From NCBI RefSeq assembly GCF_002742645.2, contig NZ_CP033875.1, forward strand, positions 682,001-746,000: a stretch of DNA of 64,000 bases. The letters run 5' to 3'. Positions 9,041 to 17,511 of this stretch are shown here, piece by piece. The first letter of the stretch is position 1. Every line of letters begins with the position of its first letter. The notes under the pieces were generated by a model, which worked only from the letters and a program-made list of their open reading frames with translations, was not told where the DNA came from and did no database searches. Source of the stretch: Caulobacter sp. FWC26 (GTDB lineage Bacteria > Pseudomonadota > Alphaproteobacteria > Caulobacterales > Caulobacteraceae). The position numbers and the translations under genes were made by a program.

Positions 9041-9799
9041 ATGGCTGGTCGTCTAGAGGGGCGCGTCGCCGCGGTGACGGGGGCCTCGCGAGGCCTGGGA
9101 CGGGCGACTGCGGCCATGCTCGCCGCCGAGGGCGCGGTGGTCGCTCTGCTGGACCTGAAGGCGCACTGGGCCCAGGCCGCTGCCGACGAGATCATCGCGG
9201 CCGGCGGGCGGGCTGTGGGGCTGGGTTGCGACGTCTCCGATCGCGAAGCCCTGACCACCACCTTGGGCGGGATCAACGACCAGTACGGCCGGTTCGACGT
9301 GCTGGTGAACAACGCCATGTGGAACGTCTATGAGCCGCTGGCGGCCATCCGTCCGGAAAGCCTGGACCGCATGGTCGGCGTGGGCTTCTCGGGCGTGATC
9401 TGGGGCATGCAGGCCGCCGCGCCGCTGATGGCCGCCTCGGGCGGCGGCTCGATCGTCAACATCGCCTCGGTCAGCGCCCAGCTGGGCATTCCGAATGGCA
9501 TCGCCTATTGCGGCGTCAAAGCGGGGGTCGCGGGCATGACCCGCGCGGCCGCCGCCGAACTCGGCGCGATGAATATCCGTGTCAACGCCGTGGCGCCGTC
9601 GACGGTGGACACGGAGGGCGTGCGTCGGGTGGTGTCCGAAGAGCGCATCGCCATGCGGATCGGACAGACGCCGCTCGGCCGCCTGGGAACCACCCAGGAC
9701 ATCGCCAAGGCCGTCCGCTACCTGGCGTGTGACGACAGCGACTTCGTCACGGGCCAGATGCTCACCGTCGACGGCGGCCTGGCCACCGCCCTGTCCTAA
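9041..9799 (+). CDS. SDR-family NAD(P)-dependent oxidoreductase
   Basis: 252 residues, typical classical SDR length. It has TGASRGLG (cofactor loop), NNAMWN (in place of the usual NNAG), a catalytic Ser in NIASVSAQ, YCGVK as the Tyr-x-x-x-Lys pair, and a C-terminal VTGQMLTVDGG. The ATG at 9041 has a strong GGAGGG box; an in-frame ATG at 8984 has none. It is transcribed alone, behind a terminator and a cluster operator. It probably oxidises a ring or side-chain hydroxyl of the pathway substrate; the exact step is not readable. Confidence 0.9.
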   Translation: MAGRLEGRVAAVTGASRGLGRATAAMLAAEGAVVALLDLKAHWAQAAADEIIAAGGRAVGLGCDVSDREALTTTLGGINDQYGRFDVLVNNAMWNVYEPLAAIRPESLDRMVGVGFSGVIWGMQAAAPLMAASGGGSIVNIASVSAQLGIPNGIAYCGVKAGVAGMTRAAAAELGAMNIRVNAVAPSTVDTEGVRRVVSEERIAMRIGQTPLGRLGTTQDIAKAVRYLACDDSDFVTGQMLTVDGGLATALS

Positions 9800-9836
9800 A
9801 AAGGTCTGGGCCGGATGAAGTCATCCGGCCCAGACC
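9798..9836 (-). terminator. Terminator of the leftward five-gene operon, overlapping an SDR stop codon
   Basis: A 16-bp perfect inverted repeat (9803-9818 with 9821-9836). Read on the minus strand the hairpin is followed by five Ts (A5 at 9798-9802), so it terminates transcripts leaving the operon that ends at 9904. The T run overlaps the TAA stop of the convergent SDR gene. Confidence 0.85.
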
Positions 9837-9903
9837 AACGTCGATGTTGATGTCTTGGAGCGCGTCAGGGGCAGATCACACCGTCCTCGACGCGCTTCTT
9901 GAT

Positions 9904-11052
9904 TCAGGCTGCTACGGCGCCGGGCCGCAGGCTGGCCGCCAGTTCGGCGCGGTGATGGTCGGCGTTGCCGAACGCCATGTCGATCATGATCAGGCGCTTC
10001 AGATAGTGGGCGACCGCCAGCTCTTCGGTGAAGCCGACGCCGCCGTGCAGCTGCACCGCCTGACGGCCGACATACAGGCTGGTCTGGCCGACGCGGGCCT
10101 TGGCCGCCGCGATCACCTTCCTTCGTTCGGCCGGATCGCCCGAGAGCGCGATCGTCGCCAGATACATCATCGAGCGGGCTTCCTCACAGGCGATCGCCAT
10201 GTCGACCGCACGGTGCTGTAGCGCTTGGAACGAGCCCAGCGTCTGGCCGAATTGCTTTCGGGTCTTCAGGTACTCCATCGTCATCTCGCGGACGGCGTCC
10301 ATGGCGCCGACGGCCTCGGCCAAGCGGGCCACCACGCCGTGATCCACGGCGTCACGCAGCAGGAGGAAGCCTTCGCCTAAGCCACCGATCAGGTTCGCGG
10401 CGGGAACCACCACGCCATCAAGCTTCAGACTGGCGTTGTGGCGGTTGTCCATGGCGCGGCTGCCCATGATCGTGAGGCCTTCGGTCCGGGCCGGAACCAG
10501 GAACAGGCTGACGCCGTCCTGGCTGTCGTCGGCGCCGGCCGTGCGCGCGGGAACGATGAACCCGTCGGCGGCGCCGCCATCCAGCGCGTGGCTCTTCTGG
10601 CCCGTGAGTCGAAAGCCGCCTTCGACGGCTTCGGCGCGTGTGGCGATGCGGTTAAGATCAAACCGGCCGTTCGGCTCGCCGTCGGCCAGGCTGAGCACCA
10701 TCGTGCCCCCGGCGATCCCAGCCATCAGTTCGGTGCGAACGTCCTCGGTCGCCGCGGTCAGCAGCACCGGCGCGATGACGCCGGTCGAGACGAACGGTTC
10801 CAGCATCAGGTGGCGACCGACCGCCTCGGCCACGACCATGGTTTCCACCGGGCCCGCGCCCAGTCCGCCGTCATCCTCGGGGATGTTCAGCATCAGCCAG
10901 CCCAGGTCGGCCATGCGCCGCCAGCTGGCCGCGTCAAACGCTTCGCCCCTTTGGACGCGCGCGCGCCAGGCCGTGAAGTCGCCGTAGTCGGCGCCGAGCC
11001 GCCAGGCGCTGTCCTTCAGGAGCTGCTGCTCTTCGGAAAGGTCGAAATTCAT
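9904..11052 (-). CDS. Acyl-CoA dehydrogenase-like protein, second of an adjacent pair
   Basis: 382 residues of the acyl-CoA dehydrogenase fold: N-terminal helices (LSEEQQLLKDS), middle beta domain (SLADGEPNGRF), and C-terminal helical domain with RKQFGQTLGSFQALQH and QLHGGVGFTEE. The first FAD/substrate motif is weak compared with its neighbour. It follows the other dehydrogenase gene by 7 nt. Adjacent unequal pairs like this are known to form alpha2beta2 enzymes in steroid and other cyclic-acid degradation, where one subunit carries the catalytic base. That assembly is inferred here. It is the last gene of a leftward operon beginning at 14484. Confidence 0.88.
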   Translation of the reverse strand: MNFDLSEEQQLLKDSAWRLGADYGDFTAWRARVQRGEAFDAASWRRMADLGWLMLNIPEDDGGLGAGPVETMVVAEAVGRHLMLEPFVSTGVIAPVLLTAATEDVRTELMAGIAGGTMVLSLADGEPNGRFDLNRIATRAEAVEGGFRLTGQKSHALDGGAADGFIVPARTAGADDSQDGVSLFLVPARTEGLTIMGSRAMDNRHNASLKLDGVVVPAANLIGGLGEGFLLLRDAVDHGVVARLAEAVGAMDAVREMTMEYLKTRKQFGQTLGSFQALQHRAVDMAIACEEARSMMYLATIALSGDPAERRKVIAAAKARVGQTSLYVGRQAVQLHGGVGFTEELAVAHYLKRLIMIDMAFGNADHHRAELAASLRPGAVAA

Positions 11053-11059
11053 GGGGGCC

Positions 11060-12232
11060 TCAGAGACCGAGCGCCCGGCGGGCGATGATGTTGCGTTGGA
11101 TTTCGTTCGAGCCGCCGTAGATGCTGGTGACCCGGGAATAGATCATGCCCTTGGCCGCCCAGGCGTCGGGCGCCTCGAACGGGCCCAGCGGCGCGAAGGC
11201 CATGGCGCCATAGCCCTGCAGCTCGACCCAGTATTCGGTGATCTGCTGCAGCAGCTCGGACCAGCGGATCTTGATCATCGAGGCGCGGGGTCCCGAGTCC
11301 TGGCCGGATGCGGCTTCGGCCATGGTCCGCATCACCATGCCTTCCAGGGCCATGACCTCCAGCTCGAACTGGGCCAGGCGGTCGGCGACCCGCGGGTCGT
11401 CCAGCAGGCTGCGTCCGCCGACCAGGGTCTCGGCCGCGACCTTGCGGGCGCCGCGCAGTTGTTGGGCCAGACGCGTGGTCGTCGCGGCGGTGACGCCGCG
11501 CTCGCGATCCAGCAGCACCTTGCCGTAGCTCCAGCCCATGCCTTCCTCGCCCAGCAGCGCCGAGGGCGGGACGCGGACGTTGTCGAGGAACACCTCGTTG
11601 GTGTGGTGGATCTCGTCCATGGTCACGACGGGGCGGATCGTCACGCCCGGCGTGTCGATGTCGATCAGGAACAGCGAGATGCCGGCCTGCTTGCGCGCGT
11701 CGGGATCGGTGCGGGCCAGCAGGAACATCCGGTTCGCCACATGGGCGTAGCTGGTCCAGGCCTTCTGGCCGTTGATCACGTACTCATTGCCGTCCCGTAC
11801 CGCGCGGGTCGACAGCGACGCCAGGTCAGAGCCGGAGTTGGGCTCGGAATAGCCCTGGCACCACCAGTCGTCGCCCGAGACGATCGCCGGCAGGTACTTG
11901 GCCTTCTGTTCGGGGCTGCCGAAGGTGAAGATGATCGGACCGATCAACTCCAGGCCCTGGTGGAACTGAACGGGCGCGTCGGCGCGCGAGGCCTCGGTCT
12001 CGAAGATGTAGAGTTGGGTCGGGTCCCAGCCCGTGCCGCCGTATTCCTTGGGCCAGGAGGGCGCGCCCCAGCCGCGCGCGTGCAGCAGCTTCTGCCACTG
12101 GGTGAACTCGTGAGGCTCAAGGCGCATGCCGGCGCGCACCCGGCTCTTGAATGACTCGGGGACGTTCTCGGCGAAGAAGGCGCGCACCTCGTCGCGGAAG
12201 GCGGACTGCTCCGGGGTCAGATCAAGATTCAT
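11060..12232 (-). CDS. Acyl-CoA dehydrogenase, first of an adjacent pair
   Basis: 390 residues. It shows WPKEYGG in the N-terminal domain, the flavin/substrate segment GYSEPNSGSDLAS near residue 130, NGQKAWTSYAHVA, and the C-terminal IYGGSNEIQRNIIARRALG typical of FadE-type enzymes. It should introduce an alpha,beta double bond into an acyl-CoA and pass electrons to ETF. No ETF genes lie in the window. Gene spacing of 7 nt to the next dehydrogenase and 13 nt to the lactonase shows one operon. It may form a heteromer with its downstream neighbour. Confidence 0.9.
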   Translation of the reverse strand: MNLDLTPEQSAFRDEVRAFFAENVPESFKSRVRAGMRLEPHEFTQWQKLLHARGWGAPSWPKEYGGTGWDPTQLYIFETEASRADAPVQFHQGLELIGPIIFTFGSPEQKAKYLPAIVSGDDWWCQGYSEPNSGSDLASLSTRAVRDGNEYVINGQKAWTSYAHVANRMFLLARTDPDARKQAGISLFLIDIDTPGVTIRPVVTMDEIHHTNEVFLDNVRVPPSALLGEEGMGWSYGKVLLDRERGVTAATTTRLAQQLRGARKVAAETLVGGRSLLDDPRVADRLAQFELEVMALEGMVMRTMAEAASGQDSGPRASMIKIRWSELLQQITEYWVELQGYGAMAFAPLGPFEAPDAWAAKGMIYSRVTSIYGGSNEIQRNIIARRALGL

Positions 12233-12245
12233 GGTTCACCACGGG

Positions 12246-13127
12246 TCAGAGGAAACAGCGGGTCTCGGCGATGCCGCGCACGCCAAGACCGTGGAACGCC
12301 ATCAGGCGCCCAGAAGCGTCGACATCGGTCTTCAGGCGGCCGCCGCTGTCGGAGATCGAGGTCACGTAGAGGACGTCGAGGTCTTCGCCGCCGAAGGCCG
12401 GGCACGAACAGAAGGGCGCGGGGCTTTCGACGACCCGATCCAGGCGGCCGTCCGGCGAAATGCGGATCAGCTTCTGAGCCTGCACCAGGGCCAGCCAGAT
12501 ATGGCCTTCGGCGTCGACCGTCGCCCCGTCCGGGGCGCTGCTGAAGCCCGATGTGTCGAAGAAGTCGCGCTTCTCGCCCACCGCGCCGGTCTCGGGATCG
12601 TAGCTGAACGCCCAGACCATGTGGCGCAGGCTGTCGGCGAAATAGAGGGTGTCGCCGCTGGGGCTGAAGCAGGTGCTGTTGGCGATCTCGATCGGTTCGG
12701 TGGGCAGCACTTCCCAGGCGCCGCCGGCCGTGAAGCGATAGAGCTTACCGATCCGTCCCGTTTCGTTGTGCATCGCCATCGTGCCGGTGACGAAGCGGCC
12801 TTGGCGATCGGCCTTGCCGTCGTTGAAGCGCTCGATCGGCGCGAGCGTGTCGGGCAGGGCGATCGGCGTGAAAGTTCCCGTGTCCAGCTGGACGCGATAG
12901 GCGCCGTCGGCGAGACCTGCGATCAGTTCCCCGGGGCGGCCCAGAACCACGCTGCCGATGGGCTTGGGCGCGGAGAAGGATGTTTGCTCGCCCGTGAACG
13001 GGTCAAAGCGCCAGATGGCCGGCGCCATGCTGTCGACCCAGTAAAGCAAGCCCGCATCGGCGTCCCATAGCGGCGACTCGCCCAGCCGACAGCGTTCCTT
13101 GCCGATGATCTCGACGGTGAAGGTCAT
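12246..13127 (-). CDS. SMP-30/gluconolactonase-family hydrolase
   Basis: 293 residues of a six-bladed propeller of the SMP-30 family. The expected metal ligands can be located: Glu in LGESPLW near residue 18, Asn in ERFNDGKAD near residue 103, Asn in IANSTCFSP near residue 150, and Asp in SAPDGATVD near residue 200. These enzymes open lactones with a divalent cation. Next to a Baeyer-Villiger monooxygenase gene a lactonase is the expected next step, so opening of the ring-expanded lactone is a reasonable role. It overlaps the upstream gene by 4 nt, indicating translational coupling. Confidence 0.88.
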   Translation of the reverse strand: MTFTVEIIGKERCRLGESPLWDADAGLLYWVDSMAPAIWRFDPFTGEQTSFSAPKPIGSVVLGRPGELIAGLADGAYRVQLDTGTFTPIALPDTLAPIERFNDGKADRQGRFVTGTMAMHNETGRIGKLYRFTAGGAWEVLPTEPIEIANSTCFSPSGDTLYFADSLRHMVWAFSYDPETGAVGEKRDFFDTSGFSSAPDGATVDAEGHIWLALVQAQKLIRISPDGRLDRVVESPAPFCSCPAFGGEDLDVLYVTSISDSGGRLKTDVDASGRLMAFHGLGVRGIAETRCFL

Positions 13128-13762
13128 AGGGAGGGTCCTTTGCTGGAAGCGCTCGCGGCGAAGTCCGCACGACGGTCCTTCGCTTCGCGCACGCGCAGGC
13201 TGCGGCCGCGATTGGCCAGGATGATCTCGCCGTTGATGGCTTGGCCGGCGGGCGAGGCGAGGTGGACGGCCAGGTCCGCGATCTCGTCGGGATCCACGCC
13301 GGCGCCGTCTTGAGCTAGATCCAGAGCGATGCAGTTGGCGCGATGGCCCGCGCTAAAGCCTTCCAGGGTGACGCACCGCATCAGCGCGACATAGGCGCCG
13401 GAGAAGGCGCAGGCGTCCGCCGCGCCCCAGGCGCCCAGATAGCCCCGATCGCCCACCAGCACGATCGCGCCCTTCGGGTTCAAGCGGCCCAGCAAGACGC
13501 CCAAGGCCTCGAACAGGTCGGTGAAGTGCGCCAGTTGGGCGTCCAGCCGCGCGTCGTCGATGTCGAGAAATAGCGACGACGAGGGGGCGGGCGGCGCCAC
13601 GATCACGGCAGCGTCCAGGCTGGTTTCCAGCGCCGTGATCGCTGCGGCGTCGGGCTGGGCCAGCGTGATCAGGTCGCCAACCTCGACGCTAACGCGGCGC
13701 AGAATCGCCTCGGCGACTGGTCCCTGGCCGATGACCAGGATCGAAGGAATGGAGGTCGTCAT
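13124..13762 (-). CDS. Degenerate SDR-like protein lacking the catalytic Tyr/Lys
   Basis: 212 residues. The ends resemble SDRs (VIGQGPVAEAIL near the N-terminus; GQAINGEIILANRGRSL near the C-terminus). The cofactor loop TGxxxGxG is altered, and the region that should hold Tyr-x-x-x-Lys reads DACAFSGAYVALMRCV without a correctly placed Lys. It is also about 40 residues shorter than classical SDRs. It may be a non-catalytic partner or a divergent reductase. It overlaps both neighbours by 4 nt, so it is translated with the true SDR upstream and the lactonase downstream. Confidence 0.7.
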   Translation of the reverse strand: MTTSIPSILVIGQGPVAEAILRRVSVEVGDLITLAQPDAAAITALETSLDAAVIVAPPAPSSSLFLDIDDARLDAQLAHFTDLFEALGVLLGRLNPKGAIVLVGDRGYLGAWGAADACAFSGAYVALMRCVTLEGFSAGHRANCIALDLAQDGAGVDPDEIADLAVHLASPAGQAINGEIILANRGRSLRVREAKDRRADFAASASSKGPSL

Positions 13763-14484
13763 AGCGGCGGTAGCCCAAGGGATTTCCCGCCGTCGGCCAT
13801 CAGGATCTGGCCGTTGACGAAGCTGGCGTCCGGACCGGCCAGGACGCTGACAATGGCGGCGATCTGGGCCGGATTGGCCGGAGCCCCGGTCGGCTCCATG
13901 CGCTTGAGCGCGCCCAGCATGTCGCCGAAGCCGTCGATCATCCGGGTGTCGACCATGCCCGGCGCGACAGCGTTCACGCGGACGCCGCGCCAGCGCAGCT
14001 CGATCGCCATGGCCCTTGTGAGCGACACGACGGCCGCCTTCGACGCCACATAGTGCGCGGCGCCGGCGCCGCCGAGGTAGCCGCGTGAGGCGATGTTGAT
14101 GACGCTGCCGCCGTCCGGCATGCGCCGTACGGCCTCCTGCGCGACACGGATCGTCGCCAGCAGGTTGACGCTCATCACGCGGTCGCAGCCCGCCCGGTCG
14201 ACCTGTCCGATCGGGTCGAGAATTCCGCTGATCCCGGCGTTGTTCACGAGGACGTTCACCGCCTCCACCCCATCCAGGGCCTTGATCACCGCGGCGCGGT
14301 CGCGGCAGTCGGCGGCGGCGGTGCGAACGCTCAGTCCGGCTTCGCGCCAGTCTGCGGCGGACCGCGAAAGCTGGGTCTCGTCCGCGTCCACCGCCAGGAT
14401 CTCAAAGCCGTCCGCGCCAAGGCGCTCGACGATGGCGCGCCCGATGCCTTGGGCCGCCCCGGTGACCATGGCCAGTTGCGGCAT
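13759..14484 (-). CDS. SDR-family oxidoreductase, first gene of the leftward operon
   Basis: 241 residues, classical SDR: VTGAAQGIGRA, NNAGISG, catalytic Ser in INIASRG, YVASK as the active-site Tyr/Lys, and FVNGQILMADGG at the end. The ATG at 14484 is preceded by a GAGGAGG box 9 nt upstream, so it is preferred over the in-frame ATG at 14502, which overlaps that box. It heads five genes (SDR, SDR-like, lactonase, two acyl-CoA dehydrogenases) with overlaps or gaps under 15 nt, behind the operator at 14562. Confidence 0.9.
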   Translation of the reverse strand: MPQLAMVTGAAQGIGRAIVERLGADGFEILAVDADETQLSRSAADWREAGLSVRTAAADCRDRAAVIKALDGVEAVNVLVNNAGISGILDPIGQVDRAGCDRVMSVNLLATIRVAQEAVRRMPDGGSVINIASRGYLGGAGAAHYVASKAAVVSLTRAMAIELRWRGVRVNAVAPGMVDTRMIDGFGDMLGALKRMEPTGAPANPAQIAAIVSVLAGPDASFVNGQILMADGGKSLGLPPL

Positions 14485-14561
14485 GACTGATTTCCTCCTC
14501 ATGGCGCAGCAAACGCCAGCTCGCCGACGCCGCAGACATCCGATCGCCGGCGGCGGCGCTA

Positions 14562-14575
14562 ATCACATGGGTGAT
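14562..14575. promoter_or_regulatory. Operator-like palindrome, cluster motif site 6
   Basis: ATCAC-ATGG-GTGAT has perfect arms. It lies 77 nt upstream of the operon's first start and directly after the stop of the upstream reductase gene. Confidence 0.6.
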
Positions 14576-14578
14576 GGA

Positions 14579-15682
14579 TCAGACGAGGGTCTCGAGCGCT
14601 GAGCGCGTGAAGCCGACCAGTTTGTCGCTCTCACCGTCGCGGACCTTTTCCACCCAGCGCGGATCGGCCAGCAGGGCGCGGCCGACGCCCACCAGATCGA
14701 AGTCCCCGCGCTCCAACATCACGTCCAGCTTGTCGAGCGAGGAGGCGTGGATGACATCGACGCCTTCCCGCAGGCTGGCGACGACGTCGCCGTCCAGGCC
14801 GACCGAGCCGACGGTCATCGTCGGCTTGCCGGTCAGTGTCTTGGTCCAGCCGGCCAGGTTCAGCGGCGAGCCTTCGAATTCCGGCTCCCAGAAGCGCCGT
14901 TGCGAGCAGTCGAAGACGTCGACACCGGCGTCGACCAGCGGTTGGACGAAGGCCGCCAACTCTTGGGGCGACTGGCAAAGGCGCGCGGTGTAGTCGACCT
15001 GCTTGAACTGGGAATAGCGGAAGAAGATCGGGAAGTTTGGCCCCACCGCCGAACGACAGGCCTTGATGACCTCAATGGCGAAGCGCAGGCGCTCGATCAT
15101 GTCGCCGCCATAGCGGTCGCCGCGCTGGTTGGTGGCCGACCAGAAGAACTGGTCGATCAGGTAGCCGTGCGCGCCATGAATCTCGACGCCGCTGGCGCCG
15201 ATCGCCACCGCGTCGCGCGCGCCCTGGGCGTAGGTCTCTATCACCGTCTCAATCTCGGCCTCGGTCGCGGGCGCCCCAAAGGGCTTGCCGGGCTCGTAGA
15301 CGCCGGAGGGCGAAATGGAGGGCGCGCTGGCGTTCGGCGGGTTGGCGGTGAGGGAGCGGTGGCCGCCGATGTGCCAAAGCTGGGGAATGAACGCCGCGCC
15401 CGCCGACGTCACCGAGGCCGCGATCGTCTTCCATTGGTTCAGGGCCGGGCCATGGAAGTTGGGGATGTCCGCGTGGTCGACCGCCGCCGGATGGTTGATC
15501 GCGACGCCTTCGGTGATGATCACGCCGACGCCGGCCTCGGCGCGCCGGCGGTAGTAGTCGGCGACGGCCTGGTTCGGAACGCCGCCCGGCGAGAAGCGTC
15601 GGGTCATCGGCGACATGACTACGCGATTGCGAAGCGCGAGACCCGCCACGGTGGTCGGCGCGAAAAGCGTGGAAGTAGACAC
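14579..15682 (-). CDS. NADH:flavin oxidoreductase, Old Yellow Enzyme family
   Basis: 367 residues forming the OYE TIM barrel with FMN. It shows NRVVMSPMTRRFSPGGVPN at the N-terminus, PQLWHIGGH in the middle, and the substrate/flavin segment HGAHGYLIDQFFWSATNQRGDRYGGD near residue 180, all typical of ene-reductases. The GTG at 15682 has a CTGGAGG box 7 nt upstream; an extension to 15814 would run to within 1 nt of the cluster operator. OYE enzymes reduce activated C=C bonds of enones, which fits reduction of a cyclic enone before Baeyer-Villiger oxidation. Confidence 0.9.
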   Translation of the reverse strand: MSTSTLFAPTTVAGLALRNRVVMSPMTRRFSPGGVPNQAVADYYRRRAEAGVGVIITEGVAINHPAAVDHADIPNFHGPALNQWKTIAASVTSAGAAFIPQLWHIGGHRSLTANPPNASAPSISPSGVYEPGKPFGAPATEAEIETVIETYAQGARDAVAIGASGVEIHGAHGYLIDQFFWSATNQRGDRYGGDMIERLRFAIEVIKACRSAVGPNFPIFFRYSQFKQVDYTARLCQSPQELAAFVQPLVDAGVDVFDCSQRRFWEPEFEGSPLNLAGWTKTLTGKPTMTVGSVGLDGDVVASLREGVDVIHASSLDKLDVMLERGDFDLVGVGRALLADPRWVEKVRDGESDKLVGFTRSALETLV

Positions 15683-15805
15683 CGCGAATCCTCCAGGTGC
15701 GTGCACGGGCCGAGGCGTCTCGCCCCAGGCTTTGAGCTGGGTTTTCGCAACGACTAGGCGGGGGCGGCGGTCAGGCGCATCAAAGTTCGCGATCGCGCCG
15801 CGCGC

Positions 15806-15819
15806 ATCACCCACGTGAT
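15806..15819. promoter_or_regulatory. Operator-like palindrome, cluster motif site 7
   Basis: ATCAC-CCAC-GTGAT has perfect arms. It is in the divergent space between the OYE gene (start 15682) and the acyl-CoA ligase (start 15903), and helped choose both starts. Confidence 0.6.
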
Positions 15820-15902
15820 TTATGGAGGCGATGGGACGGCCTGCGCGGCGACGCTCCCGTCGCCTCTTAGACCTTCCAGGAAAGAGACCTCGGGAGGCCG
15901 CC

Positions 15903-17501
15903 TTGAACTGGAACTATGGTGACATCTTCGACGCGGTCGCGCGCGCCGCGCCGCCCGAGCGTCCCGCCTTGATCTGGCGCGATGCGGTCGTCACCTGGGG
16001 GGAGTTTGATCGCCGTACTAACAACCTGGCCAAGGCTCTGATCGATCTTGGCTTGAAACCGGACGCCCGGATCGGGATCCTGTGCCGCAATCACCCGGCC
16101 TATCTGGAATTCCTGGTCGCCGGCGTGAAGGCGCGGCTGCTGACCGTCAATCTCAACTACCGCTACACGGCCGACGAGATCGCCTACGTCCTGAACGACT
16201 GCAACGCCGAGGTGCTGTTCTATCAGTCGGACTTCGACGGGATGCTGGCGTCGTTGCAGGAGCGACTGCCCGGCGTACAGGCCTGGGTGCGGATCGAGAA
16301 CGAGCGCTCGCCTGAAGCCCCCCCGGAAGGCGCACTGTCCTACGAAACCCTGGCGCGGACCGGCGACGGCAAGCCGCTGGACATCACCCGCTCGGCCGAC
16401 GACGGCTATCTGCTCTACACCGGCGGCACGACCGGCAAGCCCAAGGGCGTGCACTGGTCCACCGATCAGTCCCGGCGCGTCCAGCTGGAGTCGCCGCTGA
16501 TCGCCCGCGTCCCCCAGACCATGGAAGAGCACCTGGAGACCGTCCGCGCCACCGACAGCCGGATCATTCCGGCTTGTCCGCTGATGCATGGCTCGGGCAG
16601 CAATTCGGCCATGGGCGATTTGCTCAATGGCGGGACGGCGATCATCCTGTCCGGCGACCGGTTTGACGCGGCCCAGCTTTGGCGCGAGGTCGAGAAGCAT
16701 CGCGCCACGCGGGTCTCGATCGTCGGCGACGTCTTCGCCAAGCCCATGTTGAAGGCGCTGGACGACGCGCCGGGCGCCTATGACCTGTCCAGCATGCGGG
16801 CGATCAGTTCCGCAGGCCTGACCTGGTCCAAGGAGGTCAAGGAGGGGCTGCTGCGGCACATGCCCAACATCGCGCTGGTCGACATCCTGGGCGCATCGGA
16901 AGCCTCTGGGCTGGGCTACTCGGTGGCCAAGGCGGGCAAGATCCCAGAAACCGGCGTGTTCGACGCCGCACCCCTGACTGTTCTGATCGACCCCGATACG
17001 GGCGCGATCATGCCGAAGGATCGGCCCTCCGAGGGCTTCATCGCCCGCAGCGGCGCCATGGCCAACGGCTATTTCGGCGATCCGGAGAAGACGGCGGCCA
17101 CCTATCGGGTGATCGACGGCGTGCGCTACGCCGTGCCCGGCGACTTCGCTCGTTGGATGCCGCCCAATCAGTTCACCCTGATCGGCCGAGGCAACCTGTC
17201 GATCAACACTGGCGGCGAGAAGGTCTTCCCCGAGGAGGTCGAGGAGGCGCTGAAGCTGCAGCCGGGCGTCGCCGACGTGCTGGTGGTGGGCCAGCCCGAC
17301 GACAAGTGGGGCAAGATCGTCGTGGCGATCCTGAAAGCCGACGGCGTGTTCGACGAGGCGCGCGTTCGGGCGGGCCTGGCTCAGACGCTGTCGGCCTATA
17401 AGCACCCTAAGCGCTTCGTATTGGTGGACACCGTGCCCCGGCACGAGAGCGGTAAGGCCGACTACCGCACCGCGATCGCGCTGGCGACCGAGACCGCCTG
17501 A
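15903..17501 (+). CDS. AMP-dependent acyl-CoA ligase (cyclic/steroid-acid type suspected)
   Basis: 532 residues of the ANL family: LLYTGGTTGKPKGVHW near residue 165, the motif GASEASGLGYS near residue 335, a hinge Asp in PGDFARW, GEKVFPEEVEEALK in the C-terminal lid, and the catalytic Lys in HESGKADYR. The TTG at 15903 has a GGGAGG box 5 nt upstream and is preferred over an ATG at 15822, which sits 2 nt from the operator palindrome. The phosphate loop with Tyr-Thr-Gly-Gly resembles ligases for steroid side chains and other bulky acids more than straight-chain FadD; that narrowing is tentative. Confidence 0.88.
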   Translation: MNWNYGDIFDAVARAAPPERPALIWRDAVVTWGEFDRRTNNLAKALIDLGLKPDARIGILCRNHPAYLEFLVAGVKARLLTVNLNYRYTADEIAYVLNDCNAEVLFYQSDFDGMLASLQERLPGVQAWVRIENERSPEAPPEGALSYETLARTGDGKPLDITRSADDGYLLYTGGTTGKPKGVHWSTDQSRRVQLESPLIARVPQTMEEHLETVRATDSRIIPACPLMHGSGSNSAMGDLLNGGTAIILSGDRFDAAQLWREVEKHRATRVSIVGDVFAKPMLKALDDAPGAYDLSSMRAISSAGLTWSKEVKEGLLRHMPNIALVDILGASEASGLGYSVAKAGKIPETGVFDAAPLTVLIDPDTGAIMPKDRPSEGFIARSGAMANGYFGDPEKTAATYRVIDGVRYAVPGDFARWMPPNQFTLIGRGNLSINTGGEKVFPEEVEEALKLQPGVADVLVVGQPDDKWGKIVVAILKADGVFDEARVRAGLAQTLSAYKHPKRFVLVDTVPRHESGKADYRTAIALATETA

Positions 17502-17511
17502 TCTTTAGCGC

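Noticed and set aside
7759..9318. 519-codon minus-strand frame
   Set aside because: It spans the end of a receptor, a terminator and the start of an SDR on the other strand; compositional artefact.
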